Shown here piece after piece: positions 1 to 8,900 of a DNA stretch of 64,000 bases. Positions within the stretch are counted from its first letter, which is position 1. Each line of letters opens with the position of its first letter. The stretch is from the NCBI RefSeq assembly GCF_007859935.1, contig NZ_SJPO01000001.1, forward strand, positions 1-64,000, written 5' to 3'. Origin of the DNA: Posidoniimonas polymericola. Its GTDB lineage: Bacteria > Planctomycetota > Planctomycetia > Pirellulales > Lacipirellulaceae. Made by a program: the position numbers and the translations under genes. The notes beneath the pieces are model-generated. The model searched no databases, was not told where the DNA came from, and was given only the letters and a program-made list of their open reading frames with translations.

Positions 1-70
1 GAGACCCTCACAAGGGGACTCTCACGCACATTCCGACTGCACGACCTTCTAAGTACACTTATCCCGGACG

Positions 71-238
71 CTACTGGGCAACGCCCTAGGTTGGCAGGCC
101 GATTACGCACGTTGGCTGAAGGCCAACGTCAACGCCCGACCGACGGTTAAATTTGGCCTTCAGCCAAATTGGGTTCATCGCCAACCATTACCTAGGGCGT
201 TGCCCTAGGCTACGATGATTTTGGCCTTTGGCCAAATT
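71..238. repeat. Cluster of short palindromes at left end of window
   Basis: This gene-free DNA holds four clear palindromes and one decayed copy. At 109-129 the arms are ACGTTGGC/GCCAACGT around tgaag. At 150-170 they are AATTTGGC/GCCAAATT around cttca, which is the reverse complement of the previous loop. At 191-209 the sequence is CCTAGGGCGTTGCCCTAGG (8-bp arms, loop gtt), with a partly decayed inverted copy at 72-90. At 220-236 the arms are TTTGGCC/GGCCAAA. The first and second units are versions of one element in opposite orientation. The arrangement resembles REP/BIME clusters. Nothing recognisable is seen in bases 1-70. Confidence 0.8.
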
Positions 239-251
239 CCCGCGGCCGCGG

Positions 252-1019
252 CTAGCGCGATGCCTTCTTATCGGCGTCCTTCAGCGCGACCTGCTGGTCG
301 GCCTCGTTGCACGGCTCGCAGTTGATGTAGTAGTAGACGTCGCGGTACTCGACCACGGGCTTCCAGTAGAAGAGCTTGACCTTTGCCTTGCAGGGGTGCA
401 GCTGCTTGACGATCTTGGTGCCGCGGGTCTCGATACAGCGGCCGTCGGCGCACTGCTTGTCGGTAAACTCCTTCTCGCTCACAAAGCACTTCTGCACGAC
501 CGCGTCGGTCGTGTAGTGCTCCTTCACGTAGCCCAGCACCGGCTCCTTCACACAGACCACGCAGTCCTGCGCGATGTCGGGGTGGGTCGGCTTCTGGAAC
601 GACCGCCACACCTTGCAGGCCTCGCCCGGGGTCTTGCCATCGCAGGTGCAGTCGAGGCAGCCCGGCGGCACCGCCAGTTCCTCCAGCCAGCCGATCGGTT
701 CCTGGCCACGGATCGGCAGCCACGGGTTCTCGACCGCGTTGTACTCGACCAGCCGCGAGGCCTCTTCCTCGGTTGGCTCCACGGCGGGCGCCAGATCCTT
801 GTCGTCCTGCTCGCCATCGAGGGCCGGGGCGGCCAGCTCTTCGGGGTCGTTGTCGGCCGGCCGAGGCCGCGGGTCGGTCCGGTAGTCGTCGACCGGGTCG
901 GGCGACCCCGCCTCGTTCGGGCCGTCGAGAGGGAACGGCAGCTGCGCCGACGCGACTCCGCAGCACGATCCGCCGGCGAGGGCAATCGACAGGACGAGGC
1001 GTTGCAGGGAGATCTTCAT
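252..1019 (-). CDS. Secreted cysteine-rich hypothetical protein
   Basis: The 255-aa product begins MKISLQR followed by a hydrophobic stretch ending VASAQ, a typical Sec signal peptide with cleavage near residue 25. Residues of about 28-100 are a Pro/Asp/Glu-rich low-complexity linker. The C-terminal half is a cysteine-rich domain with about twelve Cys, including CLDCTC, DCVVC and NCEPC clusters, which suggests disulfides in an exported protein. I recognise no family. It lies downstream of a minus-strand sulfatase gene but is separated from it by about 210 bp, so operon membership is uncertain. It is followed by the palindrome cluster. The protein is clearly real; its function is unknown. Confidence 0.8.
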   Translation of the reverse strand: MKISLQRLVLSIALAGGSCCGVASAQLPFPLDGPNEAGSPDPVDDYRTDPRPRPADNDPEELAAPALDGEQDDKDLAPAVEPTEEEASRLVEYNAVENPWLPIRGQEPIGWLEELAVPPGCLDCTCDGKTPGEACKVWRSFQKPTHPDIAQDCVVCVKEPVLGYVKEHYTTDAVVQKCFVSEKEFTDKQCADGRCIETRGTKIVKQLHPCKAKVKLFYWKPVVEYRDVYYYINCEPCNEADQQVALKDADKKASR

Positions 1020-1233
1020 GGGAGGCTCCGGTCCGGCGGGGGCTCGCGGCGCTGAGGTTCATGTTGCGTTGGGGCAACACACCGCGCCCCGCGCTGTTGC
1101 GAAACTGCAACACGAGAATCGTGCGCGACGCCGGCGCAAAGGCAAACGCCTGGGCAAGATATTCGGCCGACTTACGGGCCGCGGCCGCCGGCCGTGACGG
1201 TGGCGCCGGTTGCAACGCCAGGCCAGTCCCCGG

Positions 1234-2751
1234 TTAGCGGCTCGTGAGCGCGCTGCCGGTCTGCCGGTCGTAGATCGGCAGCGGGAAGTCCGGCTCGATC
1301 GTGCGGTTCGCCAGGTACGCCCGCTCCAGCCCGCGGACCCGCTCGGGGTGGTCGGCCGCCAAGTCGCGCGACTCGTTGGGGTCGTCCGCCAGGTTGTAGA
1401 GCTCCCAGTCGAGCTTGTTCTTCCGCTTGAGGTCCCGCCGCAGCGCCTTCCAGTCGCCGTCGCGGACGGCGACCATCCCGCCGTAGCCGCCGAACTCCCA
1501 AACCATCGGCCCAGGCCGCGTGAGGGCCTCGCCCCGGAGCACCGGCCGCAGGTCCTGCCCGTCCAGCGGCTGGGTCGGCTGGGCGGTCGCGTCGGCGATG
1601 CCCGCCAGCGTGGGGAACCAGTCCGGGAAGTAGCTCGCGGCGTCGGTGGTCTGTCCCGGCTTGGTGACGCCGGGCCAACGGACGATGCACGGCACCCGCA
1701 GGCCCCCCTCGTAGACGCTCGCCTTGGCGCCCTTCAGCCCGCCCGTCGAATCAAAGAATGCGACGTCCACGCCGCCCACGCCGCCCACGCCGAAGGTCGA
1801 GCCGTTGTCGGAGGTGAACACCACCACTGTGTTCTCTGCCAGGCCGTGCTGGTCGAGCGCTGCGAGCACTTGGCCGACGTGCTGGTCGAGGTCGGAGATT
1901 ATGGCCGCGTAGGCCGCGCGGGGGCGGGGGTGCGGCAGGTAGCCGTTCTCGCCGCGGTACGGCCCGCGTTCGGCGTCCCACTCCTTGGGGTAGCGCTCGA
2001 CCCACTCCTCGGGCGGCTGCATCGCCAGGTGCGGTTCGACAAACGGCAGGTACAGGAAGAACGGCCCCGACTTGTGGTCGTCGAGGAACTTGAGCGCCTG
2101 CTCCAGGATCAGGTCGGGCGCGTAGTTCTCGCCGCGGTAGTCGGCCGCGGCGACTTCGCCGGTAGGCTGCCGGAAGTGTCCCGGGATAGCGAACCGGTTG
2201 ACCTCGACTTCGTGGTCGTCGCTGTCTAGGAACCGCGGGAAGTAGCTGTGGGCGTTCCGCTGGCAGAGGTAGCCGTAGAAGCGGTCGAAGCCCTTGTCGT
2301 TGGGGGCGCCCGTACTGCGCATCGGGCCGAGGCCCCACTTGCCGAAGGCTCCGGTAGCGTAGCCACGCCGCTTGAGCACCTGAGCAATGGTCGTGACCTC
2401 GGACGAGATGGGCCACTGGGCCGGGAAGATGCGTCCGTTGCCGGAGTCGCGGTTGGCGCGGATCTCGGCGTGGCCGCCGTGCTGCCCGGTCAGCAGCGAG
2501 CACCGAGCCGGCGCGCAGACCGGCGAGCCCGAGTAGTGCTGCAGGAACCGCACGCCCTGGCCGGCGAGCCGGTCGATGTTTGGCGTGCGGATCTTCTCCT
2601 GGCCGTAGCAGCCGAGCTCGCCGTAGCCGAGGTCGTCAGCCAGGATGAAGACGATGTTCGGCGGCGTTTCGCGGGTGGTGGCGTCCTCGGCCGCCAGAGC
2701 GGGCAGGGCGCGGCAGACCACCAGCAGGAACAGCAGGGCGCAACGCGTCAT
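1234..2751 (-). CDS. Secreted type I (formylglycine) sulfatase
   Basis: Predicted to hydrolyse sulfate esters, probably on sulfated polysaccharides, after export. The chosen ATG gives 505 aa starting with a signal peptide (MTRCALLFLL to about A21). An in-frame start 13 codons upstream would put charged and polar residues before it. The N-terminal block NIVFILADDLGYGELG supplies metal-binding Asp39/Asp40. CAPAR at 79-83 is the C-x-P/A-x-R sulfatase signature whose Cys is oxidised to formylglycine. TGQHGGH and TSDNG blocks follow, as in the arylsulfatase A family. Planctomycetes carry many such genes. The exact substrate cannot be read from the sequence. No sulfatase-maturase is nearby. Confidence 0.93.
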   Translation of the reverse strand: MTRCALLFLLVVCRALPALAAEDATTRETPPNIVFILADDLGYGELGCYGQEKIRTPNIDRLAGQGVRFLQHYSGSPVCAPARCSLLTGQHGGHAEIRANRDSGNGRIFPAQWPISSEVTTIAQVLKRRGYATGAFGKWGLGPMRSTGAPNDKGFDRFYGYLCQRNAHSYFPRFLDSDDHEVEVNRFAIPGHFRQPTGEVAAADYRGENYAPDLILEQALKFLDDHKSGPFFLYLPFVEPHLAMQPPEEWVERYPKEWDAERGPYRGENGYLPHPRPRAAYAAIISDLDQHVGQVLAALDQHGLAENTVVVFTSDNGSTFGVGGVGGVDVAFFDSTGGLKGAKASVYEGGLRVPCIVRWPGVTKPGQTTDAASYFPDWFPTLAGIADATAQPTQPLDGQDLRPVLRGEALTRPGPMVWEFGGYGGMVAVRDGDWKALRRDLKRKNKLDWELYNLADDPNESRDLAADHPERVRGLERAYLANRTIEPDFPLPIYDRQTGSALTSR

Positions 2752-2841
2752 GGTGCAGACCAAAAGATCGGAGGAGGGGACCAGCGGCACGCGTTAGCAT
2801 GCGCGATCCGCCCGCGCCGTTCAACTCTTGCCGCCGGCCCG

Positions 2842-3912
2842 CTACAGCTTCGCGACCCACTGCAGGAAGTTGGCCTGCAGCACGTCGAGGTCGGATCCGA
2901 AGGCCTCCGTAAAATAGGACACGCGTTCGGCCGCCGAGAACGTGCTGTAAACCGGGCGGTCGGCGGTCTGCTGTAGGTGCTGAGCGAACTCGCGGGGGCG
3001 GGTCTCGCTGAGGTAGAACGACAACGCCCACGCCTGGGCGTAGGCGGCCGAGGTGTTCCGCTTGAACGGCTGGTCGGAGGCGACAAACTCGCGGAGCGAG
3101 AACGGCGGCTTCTTCTCCGTGGCGTGGCGGCGGAACGCGCTGAGGTAGCCGTAGTTCACCCGGTCCCCGCGCTGGTCCGAGCCGCTCGGCCGCCAGACGC
3201 CGCGGGCCTCGAACAGCGTGGCGAGCCCCTCTGGGATCCAGTAGGGCGGCGGGCTGGTGCGGCTGTGCACGCCCAGGTTGAACGCCACCTGGTGGGTCGC
3301 CTCGTGGATGATGGTCGACGAGTTCTCGGTCCAGTCCTGATTGGGGTCGCCGCCAGTGATGTCATACAGGCAGACCCGGTTGGTGGAGTGGCTGTAGAAG
3401 CCAAGCGAGTTGGGCAGCAGCTTCGCGCCCGACCCGCGGACGTGCGACTCGTACTCCACCTTGTTGCGGAACACGACCGCCACCAGCGGGAACTGCGGCT
3501 GCTGCACGCGGAAGCCGCGGACCCGCACGCAGTTCACCAGCGCGCCGTAGATCTGCTCGAACCGCTCGGTCCAGGCGCTCCGCTCGCCGCGCGGGTGCAC
3601 AACAATGTAGTGCTGCGTCGTGGAGATGCCGAACCGCTTGTCGAATTCGTCGCGGAGCAGCTGGGTCATCTCCCGCTCGTCGTAGCCCCGGAACTTGGGG
3701 GCGGTGCGGCGGGCGTCCTTGACGACGCGGGGGTCGAACTCGTGGAGCTGCCCGTCGCGACCCAGCAGGGTCATGACGCTGTCGGTCCAGTCGAGCGGCC
3801 GGCCCTCGACCCGGGCTCCGTCGACCACGGCGCTGAACATGAAGTCGGCCCCGGCGGCCGGCGCGGCCAGAATCGTGAGGCAGCCGAGTGCTATCAGGGT
3901 TCTGAGCGACAT
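2842..3912 (-). CDS. DUF1570-type secreted peptidase-like protein
   Basis: A 356-aa product with a signal peptide (MSLRTLIALGCLTILAAPAAGA). The start is the ATG; a TTG two codons upstream is less likely. The motif TIIHEATHQVAFN contains HExxH (His203, Glu204, His207), followed by a conserved PYWIPEGLATLFE segment. This is the DUF1570 arrangement and looks like a gluzincin metallopeptidase with the downstream Glu as third ligand. The N-terminal region has a short SHD1-like or beta domain (residues about 25-65). Catalysis is inferred from the motif only. It is transcribed divergently from the secreted gene to its right and lies upstream of the sulfatase gene on the same strand. Confidence 0.82.
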   Translation of the reverse strand: MSLRTLIALGCLTILAAPAAGADFMFSAVVDGARVEGRPLDWTDSVMTLLGRDGQLHEFDPRVVKDARRTAPKFRGYDEREMTQLLRDEFDKRFGISTTQHYIVVHPRGERSAWTERFEQIYGALVNCVRVRGFRVQQPQFPLVAVVFRNKVEYESHVRGSGAKLLPNSLGFYSHSTNRVCLYDITGGDPNQDWTENSSTIIHEATHQVAFNLGVHSRTSPPPYWIPEGLATLFEARGVWRPSGSDQRGDRVNYGYLSAFRRHATEKKPPFSLREFVASDQPFKRNTSAAYAQAWALSFYLSETRPREFAQHLQQTADRPVYSTFSAAERVSYFTEAFGSDLDVLQANFLQWVAKL

Positions 3913-4092
3913 GTTCAAGGGAGTTGGGTGTCTGGGATTGCCCTAGGCGCCCTCGCTACCAGTAGAAAAGAAGCTGTTCCGCGGGCCCGCCGTACTTAAA
4001 CCTAGTACAGCATTCGCCCACCCGCGGACGACGGGCGCGGACGTATCGATTAAACTACCGGCAGCGGAAAACCGGTACCTAGGGGTCGTGAC

Positions 4093-5457
4093 ATGTCGCT
4101 ACGCTGCTGTTTGCTCGTCCTGGGGTCGTTGTTCGCCGCCCCGCTGATCGGTCGGGCCCAAGAACCGGCCGGACAGCCGCCGGCCGCCTTGGACTCGGCC
4201 GCTCAGGGACCGACCGCCGCCGGGCGGTTGGGCGAGGAGGTTGAGGGGCTGATCGGCCAGCTCATCGCCGACAGCGCCGCCGAGCGGGCCGACGCCCGGG
4301 CGCGGCTGCTGGAGCTCGCCGGCCCCGGGCCGAAGCGGGGCGAGCGCGTTCTCGAGCTGCTCCCCGAGCCCGACGAGCTGATGCCGCCGGCGCTCCGCAC
4401 CCAGCTGAACGACCTCCGCCTAGAGATCGAGAAGCGGATCGCGAAGACCGCCATCGGCGAGTCGCGGGTCACGCTCGACGTGGCCGACGCGACGCTCGCC
4501 AAGGTGCTCTCGGCGATCACCCTCGAGACCGACAACAAGCTGCTCGACAACCGCGGGCAGTTCGGGCAGCAGGTGGTCGATCGCGCGATCACGCTCAAGC
4601 TGACCGACCGGCCGTTCTGGGAGGCGGTCGACCGGGTGCTCGACCAGGCCGAGCTGGACGTCTACGCGTACTCGGGCGAGGACGCCCTGGCGCTGGTCAA
4701 CCGCGACGACGGCCGCGCCCCGCGGTCCGGGGCGGCGAGCTACGCCGGGCCGTTCCGGATCGCGGCCAACTCGATCACCGCCACCCGCAACCTGACGCGT
4801 CCCGATCAGAAGTCGATGAACGTCGAACTGGAGATCGCGTGGGAGCCGCGGCTGAGGCCGATCGCGCTGACGCAGCGGCTCGACCAGGTGGTCGCGACCA
4901 ACGAGAACGGCGAGCGGCTGGAGCTCACCGGCCGCGAGCAGATCGACCTCGAGCTGTCGTTCGGCAACCAGGCGACCGAGCTGCGGCTGCCGTTCGCGCT
5001 GCCGCCGCGTGACACCACGACCATCGCCACGCTCCGCGGCACGCTCGAGGTGCTGGCGCCCGGCCGCGAGGCCGAGTTCCGCTTCGAAGACCTCAAGGCG
5101 GGACGCGAGTCGGTCACCAAGCGGGTCGGCGGCGTGACGGTCACGCTGGCCGGCGTGCAGAAGAACGGCGCCGTCTGGGAGGTCCACATGCGGCTGCGGC
5201 TCGACCAGCCGGGCGAGGCGCTCGCCTCGCACCGGGGCTGGGTCTTCGACAACGAGACCTACCTCCTCGACGCCGACGGCAAGAAGATCGACCACGCCGG
5301 ATTCGAAACCACCCTGCAGACCCACGAGGAAATCGGTCTGGCGTACCTGTTCGACCACGAGCCGGGCGTCGAGGGCCTGACCTGGGTCTACCACACCCCC
5401 AGCAGCGTGCACCGCTTCCCGGTGGACTACGAACTCAAGGACCTGAAGCTGCCGTAG
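4093..5457 (+). CDS. Secreted hypothetical protein with STN-like segment
   Basis: The 454-aa product has an N-terminal signal peptide (MSLRCCLLVLGSLFAAPLIGRAQ). Residues about 45-125 are an alpha-helical, charged region. Residues about 135-205 (VTLDVADATLAKVLSAI, then FWEAVDRVLDQAEL) resemble the short STN-like fold of secretins and TonB receptors, or related repeat-bearing planctomycete proteins. The rest looks beta-rich and has no recognised domain. The conserved-looking C-terminal block DNETYLLDADGKKI..GFET suggests an immunoglobulin-like fold. Its function is unknown. It has its own divergent promoter region with the DUF1570 gene and no partner on its strand. Confidence 0.75.
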   Translation: MSLRCCLLVLGSLFAAPLIGRAQEPAGQPPAALDSAAQGPTAAGRLGEEVEGLIGQLIADSAAERADARARLLELAGPGPKRGERVLELLPEPDELMPPALRTQLNDLRLEIEKRIAKTAIGESRVTLDVADATLAKVLSAITLETDNKLLDNRGQFGQQVVDRAITLKLTDRPFWEAVDRVLDQAELDVYAYSGEDALALVNRDDGRAPRSGAASYAGPFRIAANSITATRNLTRPDQKSMNVELEIAWEPRLRPIALTQRLDQVVATNENGERLELTGREQIDLELSFGNQATELRLPFALPPRDTTTIATLRGTLEVLAPGREAEFRFEDLKAGRESVTKRVGGVTVTLAGVQKNGAVWEVHMRLRLDQPGEALASHRGWVFDNETYLLDADGKKIDHAGFETTLQTHEEIGLAYLFDHEPGVEGLTWVYHTPSSVHRFPVDYELKDLKLP

Positions 5458-5970
5458 GCCAGCGGCGTGCTCCTAGCCGCAAGCCGCCGGCGCCCGCGGT
5501 GGGGTGCTGGCGGCGAACCCCTATTGAAGACCGCGTCGTCTGGTTGCGGCGCGACGCGTCCCCGCTGGCAGTGCGCGCGGCGCCTAGGCCCGACTGATTT
5601 ATTGTGTTTCTACTAAAGGCGTAGTAGTATAGGTGTTCGATTAGATCGTGCGTTCAACTGCTACACGTCGGTGCGTGGTTTGAGTCGGTCGAGGATTTTC
5701 TAGCGATCTCTTTCGCAACCCCTGGCAAGCGGTAGAAGACCCTAAGTCCAGACGGGCGCGGCAGCGTCCTAAACCGATCGGCTGGCAAGGCGGATCGTTC
5801 GCTTCCCGCAGCGGCAGTTCCCTTCAACAACGCCAGCGTCGTTGGTGGGGCAGAGCGTGTTGCACCCCCGATCTACTAGCGCCTGCGCTTCGTATTCGGC
5901 AGACCCAACCGAGCGCTTGGCGGTCGGCACAACTCCCTGATGAGCGGCATCCATTGTCGGAGCGGAAGCT
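5458..5970. other. Gene-free leader upstream of giant surface protein
   Basis: These 513 bp separate two plus-strand genes. No ORF with plausible coding features is visible: the longest reverse frame has no family features and runs into the next gene. The middle, about 5595-5660, is locally AT-richer and includes a small imperfect palindrome (CTACTaaaggcgtAGTAG). This would suit a promoter for the downstream gene, but no convincing -35/-10 pair can be assigned. A GGAAG Shine-Dalgarno sits just before the next start codon. Confidence 0.5.
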
Positions 5971-8900
5971 ATGGCGGACGGCAAACGACTCGCGTGGACA
6001 CGGCGCGTTGGTAGGAACAGCACTTCACAACCCCGCAAGCGACTCTCGCTCGAGCTCCTTGAAGACCGCCGCGTGCTTGCGGCGAGCGCGGTGATTAACG
6101 AGTTCGTCGCCTCGAACTCGTCCTCGCTGCTAGACGGCGATGGCGCCTCGTCCGACTGGGTCGAGCTCTACAACCCGAACGCCGCGGCCATCGACCTCAC
6201 CGGGTGGCATCTCACCGACAACGACGCCGAGCCCGACAAGTGGACGTTCCCCAGCGTCACGCTCGACCCGGGCGGCTACCTCGTGGTGTTTGCCTCGGGG
6301 CAGGCGACTGAGAGCTACGTCGACCCTCTCGGCTACCTGCACACCAACTTCAAGCTCGGCGCCGGCGGCGAGTACCTCGGCCTGACCGACCCAGCCGGGA
6401 TGGTCGTGCACGAGTTTGCCCCCGCGTTCCCGCCGCAATCGACCGACGTGTCGTTCGGCCTCGACTCGACCGGCGAGGGGTTCTACTTCACGAACCCGAC
6501 GCCGGGCGCCGCCAACAACCAGGCGTCCGCCGTTTCGTCGAAGGTCGCGATCTCCGAGATCATGTACCACCCGGCCTCGAACGTCGACGCCGACGAGTTC
6601 ATCGAGATCTACAACGGCGAGTCGACCGTCCTCAACCTGACGGGCTGGAGCCTGAGCGGCGCCATCTCGTTCGACTTTCCAGCGGTCTCGCTGCAGCCGG
6701 GCCAGTACCTCGCCGTCGCGAGCGACCTGGCCGCCTTCGCCGCCAACTACCCGGGCGTCACGAATGTGGTCGGCGGCTGGCAGGGTACCCTCGGCAACGA
6801 CTCGGAGACCCTCGTCCTGTCCGACGCCAACGGGATCGCGGTCGACCGGGTCACCTACGCCGACGAGGGCGCCTGGGCGACCCGCGAGCGCGGCCCGCTC
6901 GACCACCTGCACGAGGGCTGGGTCTGGAGCGACGCCCACGACGGCGGCGGCGGCTCGCTGGAAGTGGTCAGCCTCACGCTCACCAACAGCCGCGGGCAGA
7001 ACTGGGCCGCGAGCACTGCCAGCGGCGGCACGCCCGGCGCCGCGAACTCCGTCCAGGACGCCGACAACAACACCGCGCCGCTGATTGTTGATCTCTCGCA
7101 ACTGCCGGTCATCCCCCACTCAACCGACGCCGTGATCGTCACCGCGCGGCTGATCGACGAGGGGACCGCCGCGCCGACCGGCTCGGTCATGTGGCGGCTC
7201 GATGGCGCTTCGACCTTCACCTCCGCGCCGCTCAGTGACAGCGGGACCGGCCCCGACGCCATCGCCGGCGACGGGCTGTACTCGGCGGTGATCCCCGCCC
7301 AGGCCAACGGCGCGATCGTCGAGTGGTACGTGTCGGCCGAAGACGCCCAGGCCAACGCCCGCACCAACCCGGCGCCGGTGCAGCCCTCCGGCCTGCAGTC
7401 GGCGAACCTGCTGTACCAGGTCGACGACACGTTCGACCCGGCCGCGCTGCCCGCGTCCGGCGACATGCCCGAGTACCGGCTGATCATGACCGATGCCGAG
7501 CGGGCCGAGCTGCAGCAGATCGGCTCGAACAACAACGAGGGCTACAGCCACGCGCAGATGAACGGCACGCTGATCAGCCTGTCGTCCAGCGGGGTGCAGG
7601 TCCGGTACACGGTCGGCATCCGCAACCGGGGCGAGGGCAGCCGCAACGAGCTGCCCAACAGCTACCACGTCAACCTGCCGACGGACGCCGAGTGGGAAGG
7701 GGTCACGGCCTTCAACCTCAACACGCAGTACACTCAGTCGCAGCTGATCGGCCTCCGCGCGTTCGCCGCGGCCGGCCTGATCGCCGAGGACGCGGCGCCG
7801 ATCACCGTGCGGGTCAACGGGACCAACCTCGCCGGCCCGGGGAGCCCCGCGTACGGCGTCTATATCCAGCTCGAGGCCGCCGACAGCGACTTCGCCGCCA
7901 ACCACTTCCCCGAGGACGACAACGGCAACCTGTACCGCGCGCTGCGGGGCGGGCCGGAGGGCGTCGCCGACCTGGCCTACCTGGGCGAGGACCCCGCGGC
8001 GTACTACCCCAACTACGAGAAGAAGACCAACGCCAGCCAGAACGACTACACCGACCTGATCAACCTGCTCCGCGTGATGGCGACCACGCCCGACGCCGAC
8101 TACGTCAAGCAGGTCAGCAAGGTCGCGGACATCGACCAGTGGCTCGGCTACTTCGCAACCGTCGCGATCCTCGGCAGCGAGGAGACCAGCCTCGCCACCG
8201 GCGTGGGCGACGACTACCTGCTGTACGCCGGCGCGAAGGACCCGCGGTTCATGCTCATCCCGCACGACTTCGACACAATCCTCGGCGAGGGCGACACTGC
8301 GGGCAATCCGCAGAGCGGCATCTACCGCGCGACCGGCGTCGACGCGATCGATCGCCTCCTCAACCACCCCGAGATCCTGCCGCTGTACCACGCCAAGCTG
8401 CTCGATCTGCTCCAGACGACCTTCACGCAGGAGAACTTCGACCAGCTGATCGACCAGACGCTGACCGGATTCACGCCCGCGGCAACCATCGCCGACATGA
8501 AGGCGTTCATGGACGCCCGGCGCGAGTACATCCTGGCGGAGGTCGCCGGGCCGCTCACGATCGCGTCCAACCTGACCACCGCCGGCGGCTTCTACTCCAC
8601 CACGCAGGACGTCGTGGGGCTGAGCGGCTTCGCGCCGCTGGCGGGCGTCGAGTCGGTTACCGTCGCCGGGCAGCTTGCGCAGTACGACCCCGCGGACGGC
8701 AGCTGGAACTTCGGCGAGACCCTCGGCGGCGTCACCGAGAGCTTCATCAACTCGCCCCACGTCTGGGACTACCTAGACGCGGGCCGCGTCCCGTCGACCG
8801 ACCCCGACAGCGACTGGCGCGTCGACGACCCGGGGTGGACCGACTCCGGCCCGTCGCCGCTGGGCTACGGCGGCAACGGCGAGGTGACGCTCACCAGCTA

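Noticed and set aside
5769-6038. An 89-aa reverse-strand reading frame at the start of the giant surface protein gene
   Set aside because: It runs through the start of a clearly real gene in the opposite direction and has no signal peptide, motif or family features; the composition is what high-GC shadow frames give.
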